This document shows positions 1 through 4,385 of a stretch of DNA of 5,074 bases, piece by piece. The stretch comes from Rubrivivax sp. GTDB taxonomy: Bacteria; Pseudomonadota; Gammaproteobacteria; Burkholderiales; Burkholderiaceae_C. Below the pieces are notes generated by a model. The model was not told the DNA's origin and did no database searches. It was given only the letters and a program-made list of their open reading frames with translations. Location: contig JAUYAJ010000638.1 of the NCBI GenBank assembly GCA_030693565.1, forward strand, positions 1 through 5,074, in the 5' to 3' direction. A program made the position numbers and the translations under genes. Every line of letters starts with the position of its first letter. The first letter of the stretch is position 1.

Positions 1-42
1 CGGCCGCCGCCGACGCCGCGCGCGGCCATGCATTGCCGATGA
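1..42 (+). CDS. 3' end of an upstream gene, possibly the PhnC-type ATPase (partial)
   Basis: The reading frame beginning at base 1 is open for 13 codons and ends at a TGA (40-42). That stop shares bases with the ATG of the following permease in an ATGA overlap, a common sign of translational coupling within an operon. The visible tail is short and rich in Pro, Arg and Ala and has no recognisable domain. In phosphonate-type operons the gene before phnE is usually the ATPase phnC or the binding protein phnD, so identity is inferred from context only. The alternative is that the permease frame, which is also open to base 1, starts further upstream and this short frame is not coding. Confidence 0.35.
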   Translation, partial: RPPPTPRAAMHCR

Positions 43-866
43 GCCGCGCCGCCGCGCCACTGCGCGACCCGGCCTGGCTGGGCCGGCTGTTCTGGAGCGG
101 CGCCGCGCTGGTGCTGCTGTGGCCACTGGCCGTGGCCACCGAATTCAGGCCCTGGGTGCTGTTCGAGCCCGGCAACCTGAGAATCAGCGCCCAGTTCATC
201 GGCAGCTTGTTCCCGCCGGTGCTCGATGGCGAATTCCTCGCCCTGGTGGCGCGAGAGAGCTGGCGCACCGTGGCCATCGCCAGCGCCGGCATCACGCTGG
301 CGCTGCTGCTGGCGCTGCCGCTGACGCTGCTGTCGGCGCATGCGCTGTCGGTGTCGGCGCTGGCAGGCCCGATGGCACGCGGGCCGTTCTGGCTGCGTCA
401 AGGCCTGCGCTGGGCGCTGATCGTGCTGCGCAGCATCCCCGAGCTGGTGTGGGCGCTGGTGTTCGTGCGCGTCGTCGGCCTGGGCCCGACGGCCGGCGTG
501 CTGGCCATTGCACTGACCTATGCCGGCATGCTGGGCAAGGTCTACAGCGAAATCCTCGACAGCGGCGACACCCACGCCAGCCAGGCCTTGCTGCGCAACG
601 GCAGCGGTCGCCTGCAAGCTTTTGCCTACGGCTTGCTGCCGCAGAACGCCGCCGAGCTGACCTCGTACACCGTGTACCGCTGGGAGTGCGCGATCCGCTC
701 GTCGGTGGTGCTGGGCTTCGTCGGCGCCGGCGGCCTGGGCCAGCAGCTCGACAACTCGATGAAGATGTTCAACGGCGGCGAGGTGTCGACGATCCTGATC
801 GTCTTCATCGCCCTGGTGGCCTTGGCCGACCGCATCAGCAGCTGGCTGCGTCAGGCGCTGGGGTGA
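39..866 (+). CDS. phnE: PhnE-type phosphonate ABC transporter permease (first of two)
   Basis: An inner-membrane permease subunit of a phosphonate-class ABC importer, 275 residues from the ATG at 39, close to the usual PhnE length of about 260-280. Hydrophobic segments lie near residues 18-33, 78-100, 125-147, 150-165, 222-238 and 251-264. The family motif LRSIPELVWAL is at 130-140. The cytoplasmic EAA-like loop that docks onto the ATPase is near 171-202 and ends in YGLLPQ. It is followed by SYTVYRWECAIR (209-220) and VLGFVGAGGLGQ (224-235), both characteristic of PhnE. The ATG at 39 is preferred because it overlaps the upstream stop codon; a TTG at 33 would add two residues. No clear Shine-Dalgarno sequence precedes it, so coupling is likely. 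The substrate (phosphonate, phosphite, phosphate ester or other) cannot be read from the permease. Confidence 0.9.
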   Translation: MSRAAAPLRDPAWLGRLFWSGAALVLLWPLAVATEFRPWVLFEPGNLRISAQFIGSLFPPVLDGEFLALVARESWRTVAIASAGITLALLLALPLTLLSAHALSVSALAGPMARGPFWLRQGLRWALIVLRSIPELVWALVFVRVVGLGPTAGVLAIALTYAGMLGKVYSEILDSGDTHASQALLRNGSGRLQAFAYGLLPQNAAELTSYTVYRWECAIRSSVVLGFVGAGGLGQQLDNSMKMFNGGEVSTILIVFIALVALADRISSWLRQALG

Positions 867-873
867 ACAAGCG

Positions 874-1698
874 ATGAAGCCGCGCGCCGCCAACAGCCCT
901 TACAAGCTGCCGCCGCCGCTGTTCAACGCCCGCTGCACGGCGTGCTGGTTCACGCTCGGGCTGCTGGCGCTGGTGCTGGCCAGCTTCTGGTCGCTGGACT
1001 TGCAGTGGGGGCAGTTCCTGTCGTTAGAGGCCGCGCGCAGCATGGGGCGTTTCGTCGCCGAATTCTTCCCGCCGGACCTGAGCACGCCTTTCCTGGCCAA
1101 GGTGGGTGTGGGCGCCGCCGAAACGCTGGCGATGTCGGCGCTGGGCACGGCGCTGGCGGTGGTCGGCGGGCTCGCGCTGGCGCTGCCCGCCAGCCGCTTG
1201 CACGACGGCGACCGCGCCTGGTCGCGCGCACCGACGCGCTTGCTGCTCAACGCCTTGCGCTCGATCCCCGAATTGGTGTGGGCGGCCTTGCTGCTGATCT
1301 CGGCCGGCCTGGGGCCGTTCGCCGGCACGCTGGCGCTGGCCTTGCACACCACCGGCGTGCTCGGCCGCCTGTTCGCCGAGGCGATCGAAAACGCGCCGCC
1401 CGGCCCGGCGTTCGCGCTGCGCGCGCAGGGCGTGGGCACGCTGCGCGTGTTCCTCTACGCCACCTTGCCCCAGGTGCTGCCGCAGCTGAGCAGCTATGCC
1501 TTGTACCGCTGGGAAAACAACATTCGCGCCGCCGCCGTGCTCGGCGTCGTCGGCGCCGGCGGCCTGGGCCAGTTGCTGGCCTTTCACATGGGCTTGTTCC
1601 AGATGGGCAAGACCGCCACCGTGCTCGGCGCGATGCTGCTGCTGGTGGCACTGGTCGACGCGCTGAGCTACGCTGTGCGCCGCAGCATGACGCGCTGA
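874..1698 (+). CDS. phnE: PhnE-type phosphonate ABC transporter permease (second of two)
   Basis: A second PhnE-like permease of 274 residues, starting 7 bases after the first one stops, so almost certainly co-transcribed. It shares the family landmarks: LRSIPELVWAALL at 128-140, an EAA-like loop around 168-203 (ALRAQGVGT then YATLPQVLP), SYALYRWENNIR at 207-218 and VLGVVGAGGLGQ at 222-233. A hydrophobic N-terminal segment lies at about 25-40. The loop is closer to the canonical EAA...G motif than in the first copy. The two proteins are clearly diverged outside these motifs, which fits a heterodimeric membrane channel rather than a recent duplication. Such paired phnE genes are known in many phosphonate-type operons. 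The ATG at 874 has only a weak purine-rich stretch (GGGTGA, 861-866) upstream. Confidence 0.9.
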   Translation: MKPRAANSPYKLPPPLFNARCTACWFTLGLLALVLASFWSLDLQWGQFLSLEAARSMGRFVAEFFPPDLSTPFLAKVGVGAAETLAMSALGTALAVVGGLALALPASRLHDGDRAWSRAPTRLLLNALRSIPELVWAALLLISAGLGPFAGTLALALHTTGVLGRLFAEAIENAPPGPAFALRAQGVGTLRVFLYATLPQVLPQLSSYALYRWENNIRAAAVLGVVGAGGLGQLLAFHMGLFQMGKTATVLGAMLLLVALVDALSYAVRRSMTR

Positions 1699-1722
1699 GA
1701 AGCGCCCCGCCACCCCCACTGC

Positions 1723-1730
1723 AAGGAGAG
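1723..1730 (+). promoter_or_regulatory. Strong Shine-Dalgarno sequence of the DUF302 gene
   Basis: AAGGAGAG matches the anti-Shine-Dalgarno consensus very well, and its GGAG core ends five bases before the TTG at 1734. It fixes the TTG as the start codon of the downstream gene, whose reading frame is otherwise open far upstream through the preceding permease gene in the wrong frame. Confidence 0.8.
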
Positions 1731-1733
1731 ATC

Positions 1734-2123
1734 TTGAGCAACTACACCTTTGGCAAGACCGTGAACCTGGACTTCACGGCCGCGGTCGACAAAGTGACCC
1801 AGGCGCTGGCCGCACAAGGCTTTGGCGTGCTGAGCGAAATCGACGTCGCGGCGACGATGAAGAAGAAACTCGACGTTGACATGCCGCCTTACAAGATCCT
1901 GGGCGCCTGCAATCCGCAGTTTGCTCAGCAGGCGATTGCCGCCGAACCGCAGATCGGCGCCTTGCTGCCGTGCAACGTCGTCGTCCGCGCCGACGCCGCC
2001 GGCGCCATCCATGTCGAGTTCATGGACCCGAGCGCCGTGCTGACCCTGGTCGACAAACCCGCCGTCAGCGCGCTGGCTGGGGAAGTTCGTCAACGCCTGC
2101 AACAGGTGCTGGCGGCGATGTGA
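1734..2123 (+). CDS. DUF302 family protein
   Basis: A 129-residue soluble protein with the DUF302 fold (the TT1751-like family), whose biochemical function is not established. Recognisable parts are the N-terminal VNLDFTAAVDKVTQALAAQG (10-29), the GVLSEIDVAATMKKKLD region (31-47), YKILGACNP (53-61) and GALLPCNVVV (75-84). The last two carry Cys59 and Cys80, positions where the family often has cysteine. There is no signal peptide or membrane segment, so it is probably cytoplasmic. The start is a TTG chosen because of the excellent ribosome binding site just upstream. It lies 35 bases after the second permease with no terminator between, so it may be the last gene of that operon. DUF302 genes also often occur near sulfur-oxidation genes, and this one abuts such a locus. 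Its last 59 bases overlap the converging membrane-protein gene. Confidence 0.87.
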   Translation: MSNYTFGKTVNLDFTAAVDKVTQALAAQGFGVLSEIDVAATMKKKLDVDMPPYKILGACNPQFAQQAIAAEPQIGALLPCNVVVRADAAGAIHVEFMDPSAVLTLVDKPAVSALAGEVRQRLQQVLAAM

Positions 2124-2535
2124 AAGCAGCGCTGAGCCAGCGGTCGTGGATCCACATCCCGGCCAGCATGGCGGCGACGAAGACCCAGGCTGCACCCAGG
2201 CCGCTGCCCATGGCCACCAGTGCAGGGCCGGGGCAAAAGCCGCCCAGGCCCCAACCGGCGCCGAACAGCGCGCCGCCGGCCAGCAAGCGGCGGTCGATGA
2301 CGCTGCCGCGCGGAATTTCCATGTGCTCGCCCGTCCACGAAGTCTCGCGCCGGGCCGCGGCGGCGAAGGCAAATGCGCCCACGGCGATGGCACCGCCCAT
2401 CACCAGCGCCAAGCTCGGGTCCCACAGGCCCGTCAGGTCGAGAAATCCCTTGACCTTGGCCGGGTCGGTCATGCCGCCGGCGATCAAGCCCAGGCCGAAC
2501 ACCAGGCCGCTCAGTAGTGCAATCAGATAACGCAT
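2065..2535 (-). CDS. YeeE/YedE-family (DUF6691) membrane protein, second half of a split sulfur transporter
   Basis: A 156-residue polytopic inner-membrane protein of the YeeE/YedE type (the DUF6691, PmpB-like half). Membrane segments are near residues 3-21, 41-60, 84-100 and 108-130. Diagnostic stretches are GGMTDPAKVKGFLDL (20-34), LWDPSLALVMGG (37-48) and GAGWGLGGFCPGPALV (92-107). The conserved Cys101 sits in the GFCPGP turn. In the fused relatives such cysteines pass thiosulfate or other sulfur groups through the membrane; a comparable role here is inference. It starts 12 bases after the neighbouring YeeE half ends, indicating one operon and one complex. No clear Shine-Dalgarno sequence is visible before the ATG. 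The C-terminal 20 or so residues after the last helix are Pro/Ala-rich, and they are the part encoded antisense to the DUF302 gene end. In Serratia a similar pair is called pmpAB. Confidence 0.88.
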   Translation of the reverse strand: MRYLIALLSGLVFGLGLIAGGMTDPAKVKGFLDLTGLWDPSLALVMGGAIAVGAFAFAAAARRETSWTGEHMEIPRGSVIDRRLLAGGALFGAGWGLGGFCPGPALVAMGSGLGAAWVFVAAMLAGMWIHDRWLSAAFTSPPAPVAGVDELPQPAR

Positions 2536-2547
2536 CGGGTCGTCGAT

Positions 2548-2991
2548 TCAGAACAGGTGGCGCAGCGCGACCACGGTGAGCGCGCCAGCGCCCATGAAGG
2601 CCATCACGTTGGCCAGCGAGCGCAGCGAAAACCGGCTCAGCCCGCAGACACCATGACCGCTGGTGCAGCCATTGCCCATGCGCGAGCCAATCCCTACGAG
2701 CAAGCCCGCCACCACCAGCGCGCCGGTGCCGACGTCCACGCGCGCCGCCGGCAACGGCGCCACCAGTTGCCAGGCCCAAGGCGCCAGCAGCAAGCCGGCG
2801 ATGAACAGCAAGCGCGTGCGGTCAGGCAGCAAGCTGCGGCCGCGCGTCAACGCATGCCATGGGCTGGCCACGATGCCGGCAATGCCAGCCACGCGGCCGT
2901 TGCCCAGGATGTACAGCGCCGAAGCCAGGCCGATCAAAACACCGCCGGCCAGGCTGGTCCAGGGCGTGAATTCGCTCCACGCAATCGTCAT
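2548..2991 (-). CDS. YeeE/YedE-family membrane protein, first half of a split sulfur transporter
   Basis: A 147-residue inner-membrane protein with membrane segments near residues 12-29, 33-44, 60-78, 88-103 and 126-143. The signature is GNGCTSGHGVCGLSR (106-120), with Cys109 and Cys116, typical of YeeE/YedE proteins linked to uptake or transfer of thiosulfate and other sulfur species. Full-length family members are about 350-400 residues and hold two such halves; here the halves are separate genes, this one and the one directly downstream. The ATG has a good GAGGAG ribosome binding site (2999-3004) seven bases away. It lies 63 bases after the regulator gene and is probably expressed from the same promoter, so it should be induced by sulfide or persulfide. 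The exact transported species is unknown. Confidence 0.88.
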   Translation of the reverse strand: MTIAWSEFTPWTSLAGGVLIGLASALYILGNGRVAGIAGIVASPWHALTRGRSLLPDRTRLLFIAGLLLAPWAWQLVAPLPAARVDVGTGALVVAGLLVGIGSRMGNGCTSGHGVCGLSRFSLRSLANVMAFMGAGALTVVALRHLF

Positions 2992-3005
2992 GCAAAAACT
3001 CCTCA

Positions 3006-3030
3006 GGGGGATGGGGGGAAAGGGATGGGG
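3006..3030 (+). other. Canonical G-quadruplex motif in the regulator-transporter gap
   Basis: Four guanine runs (5, 6, 3 and 4 G, at 3006-3010, 3013-3018, 3022-3024 and 3027-3030) are separated by very short loops (AT, AAA, AT). This satisfies the usual G3+ N1-7 quadruplex pattern. The G-rich strand is the template strand for the leftward operon, so the mRNA carries the C-rich version just upstream of the ribosome binding site of the first YeeE-type gene. Whether it folds or affects transcription is not known. Confidence 0.6.
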
Positions 3031-3053
3031 CGCCGGCCGAGGCGGGCGGCGCC
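3029..3053 (-). other. GC-rich hairpin directly after the regulator stop codon
   Basis: GGCGCCG (3029-3035) and CGGCGCC (3047-3053) form a perfect seven-pair stem around an 11-base loop, one base from the stop codon of the ArsR-family gene. In the leftward transcript it is followed by a C-rich tract rather than a run of U, so it is not a standard intrinsic terminator. It could act as a processing or stability element or a partial pause site that sets the ratio of regulator to transporter. In such GC-rich DNA a chance stem of this size is also possible. Confidence 0.4.
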
Positions 3054-3054
3054 G

Positions 3055-3408
3055 TCAGCAGGCGTCGGCCGGCCCGCAGTACAAGCGGTGCAGCAAGGCC
3101 AGCAGTTCCAGCGCCTGCGTCGAGGCGACGCGGTAGTGGATGAACTTGCCTTCGCGGCGTGTCAGCACCAGGCCTTCGTCGCGCAGCACACCGAGCTGCT
3201 GCGACAAGGTGGGCTGGTGGATGCCGGTCAGTGCCGCCAGTTCGCCGACGCAGCGCTCGCCGTCGGCCAGCGCGCACATCAGGATCAGCCGCTCCGGGTT
3301 GGCCAGTGAGCGCAGCAAGCCCGTCGCCCGCCCCGCCGCCGCCTGCAGCGCACGCGCCGGCGCCGACAAGGTGTCGGCGTCGTCTGCGCAGTGGGCAACA
3401 AGCGTCAT
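3055..3408 (-). CDS. bigR: ArsR/SmtB-family persulfide-sensing repressor (BigR/SqrR type)
   Basis: A winged-helix transcriptional repressor, 117 residues from the ATG at 3408. The DNA-binding region is VGELAALTGIHQPTLSQQLG followed by VLRDEGLV (about 54-81), with the wing RREGKFIHYRV at 84-94. Cys45 (LILMCAL) and Cys111 (LHRLYC) are 66 residues apart, the same spacing as Cys42/Cys108 of BigR and Cys41/Cys107 of SqrR. Those pairs form a disulfide or polysulfide bridge when persulfide is present and release DNA. Extra cysteines are at 7, 53 and 117. The gene is divergent from the dioxygenase gene across a short AT-rich control region, so it probably represses both operons, including itself. A GTG at 3444 would add 12 residues. 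I prefer the ATG because it fits the family N-terminus and the first GTG-frame codons are unlike local codon use. Neither start has a clear ribosome binding site. Confidence 0.88.
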   Translation of the reverse strand: MTLVAHCADDADTLSAPARALQAAAGRATGLLRSLANPERLILMCALADGERCVGELAALTGIHQPTLSQQLGVLRDEGLVLTRREGKFIHYRVASTQALELLALLHRLYCGPADAC

Positions 3409-3452
3409 GGCGGTCGGGGCGGCAACAATGGGTTCGGAAAGCACAGCGAAGT

Positions 3453-3479
3453 CTAATCAATCAGCTTGACGATAGTCAA
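3453..3479 (-). promoter_or_regulatory. Candidate promoter of the regulator-transporter operon
   Basis: Read leftward, TTGACT (complement of 3474-3479) resembles a sigma-70 -35 box. A weak -10 candidate, GATTAG (complement of 3453-3458), lies 15 bases further on; TTAGAC at 17 bases is the alternative. Transcription would then start near 3446, leaving a leader of about 40 bases before the ATG at 3408 and almost none before the GTG at 3444. The -35 lies inside the palindrome proposed as operator. The -10 match is poor, so this is tentative. Confidence 0.3.
3466..3479. promoter_or_regulatory. Palindromic operator candidate between the divergent operons
   Basis: TTGAC (3466-3470) and GTCAA (3475-3479) form a perfect inverted repeat around GATA. 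It sits in the centre of a 77-base region (3445-3521) with about 38 percent GC, far below the surrounding DNA. A dimeric ArsR-family repressor bound here would cover the -35 region of the rightward promoter and a -35-like box of the leftward one. The assignment as the regulator's site is inference from position and symmetry; the overlapping CAATCATTG (3477-3485), itself an inverted repeat, could be part of the site. Confidence 0.5.
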
Positions 3480-3493
3480 TCATTGGCTATATC
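3466..3493 (+). promoter_or_regulatory. Sigma-70-like promoter of the dioxygenase-SulP operon
   Basis: TTGACG (3466-3471) matches five of six -35 consensus bases. TATATC (3488-3493), 16 bases further on, matches four of six -10 bases. Transcription would begin near 3500 and give a leader of about 20 bases before the ATG at 3522. The -35 hexamer coincides with the left arm of the palindrome, as expected for direct repression by the divergent ArsR-family regulator. A second TATATT at 3504-3509 lacks a matching -35 box. Confidence 0.55.
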
Positions 3494-3521
3494 GTTCTTC
3501 AGTTATATTTAGATCGAAGCC

Positions 3522-4385
3522 ATGACCAACGCCGCGCAAATCCGATCGTTCTTCGACGCCAGCACGTCCACCGTCACCCATGTGGTGGCCGACGCCGCCA
3601 GCGGCCGCGCCGCCATCATCGACAGCGTGCTCGACTACGACCCCAAGTCCGGACGCACCAGCCGCACCAGCGCCGACGAGGTCATCGCCCATGTGCGCCA
3701 GGCCGGCCTGCAGATCGACTGGCACCTGGAGACCCATGCCCATGCCGACCACTTGTCGGCCGCGCCTTACCTGCAGCAGCGCCTGGGCGGGCGCATCGCC
3801 ATCGGCGCCCACATCACCGACGTTCAGATCGCCTTCCAGCGCATCTTCAACAGCGCTGACATGGACACCGAGGGCCGCGACTTCGACCATTTGTTCGTCG
3901 ACGGCGAGCAGTTCGCCATCGGCGGCCTGCTCGCCCGGGTGATGCACACGCCGGGCCACACGCCGGCTTGTCTGAGCTATGTGATCGGCGACGACGCCTT
4001 CGTCGGCGACACCTTGTTCATGCCCGACTACGGCAGCGCGCGCTGCGACTTCCCGGGCGGCGACGCCCGCGTGCTCTACCGCTCGATCCGCCGCGTGCTG
4101 GCGCTGCCGCCGACGACCCGGCTGCACATGTGCCACGACTACCAACCCGGCGGCCGCGAGCCGGCCTGGGTCAGCACGGTGGCTGAGCAGAAGGCGCAAA
4201 ACGTCCATGTCCATGACGGCGTCGACGAGGACAGCTTCGTCGCCTTGCGCAGCGCGCGCGACCAGACGCTGGGCATGCCCACACTGCTGCTGCCAGCGGT
4301 GCAGGTCAACGTGCGCGCCGGGCACTTCCCGCCGCCCGAGGCCAACGGCGTCAGCTACCTGAAGATCCCGCTGAACCTGCTGTGA
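3522..4385 (+). CDS. blh: Persulfide dioxygenase, ETHE1/Blh-type metallo-beta-lactamase-fold protein
   Basis: A 287-residue metallo-beta-lactamase-fold enzyme, probably cytoplasmic, expected to oxidise glutathione persulfide to sulfite with O2 using a single non-haem iron. The THAHADHLSA motif is at 71-80 (His72, His74, Asp76, His77), HTPGHTPA at 142-149 (His146) and GDTLF at 162-166 (Asp163). By analogy with ETHE1, His72, His146 and Asp163 are the iron ligands. The stretch DYGSARCDFPGG (169-180) places Arg174 where the ETHE1 group has its substrate-side Arg, and HMCHDYQP (202-209) holds the distal His205. The PKSGRTSR insertion (41-48) is typical of the Blh subgroup linked to BigR. No rhodanese or DUF442 domain is fused, unlike some Blh proteins. 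The ATG has only a weak GAAG upstream. The gene overlaps the SulP gene that follows. Confidence 0.9.
   Translation: MTNAAQIRSFFDASTSTVTHVVADAASGRAAIIDSVLDYDPKSGRTSRTSADEVIAHVRQAGLQIDWHLETHAHADHLSAAPYLQQRLGGRIAIGAHITDVQIAFQRIFNSADMDTEGRDFDHLFVDGEQFAIGGLLARVMHTPGHTPACLSYVIGDDAFVGDTLFMPDYGSARCDFPGGDARVLYRSIRRVLALPPTTRLHMCHDYQPGGREPAWVSTVAEQKAQNVHVHDGVDEDSFVALRSARDQTLGMPTLLLPAVQVNVRAGHFPPPEANGVSYLKIPLNLL

Noticed and set aside
119..877. Plus-strand open frame of 252 codons inside the first permease region
   Set aside because: Low-complexity Arg/Ala/Gly product typical of a GC-rich off-frame reading; the overlapping permease has clear family motifs.
942..1733. Long open frame upstream of and continuous with the DUF302 gene
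   Set aside because: It is an Arg/Ala/Gly-rich shadow of the second permease in another frame. Only the part from the TTG at 1734, after a strong ribosome binding site, resembles a real protein family.
2094..2108. Small hairpin (CCTG-CAA-CAGG core) near the convergent gene ends as a terminator
   Set aside because: Short stem with a wobble pair, no U-run on either strand and located within both coding regions.
2071..2142. CGCTGGCT/AGCCAGCG inverted repeat around the end of the DUF302 gene
   Set aside because: Eight bases separated by more than 50 in GC-rich coding DNA is readily explained by chance and repeated Ala/Leu/Ser codons.
2557..3309. Plus-strand open frame of 250 codons across the YeeE half and regulator genes
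   Set aside because: It crosses two well-supported minus-strand genes and their ribosome binding site and gives a Gln/Arg/Ala-rich product without family features.
3480..4325. Minus-strand open frame of 281 codons opposite the dioxygenase
   Set aside because: It is antisense to a convincing enzyme, has no recognisable motif, and its start region would lie in the divergent promoter.
3522..4385. Beta-lactamase (antibiotic resistance) reading of the metallo-beta-lactamase fold
   Set aside because: The motif set and the neighbouring persulfide sensor fit the ETHE1/Blh persulfide dioxygenase group; there is no signal peptide expected of a periplasmic beta-lactamase.
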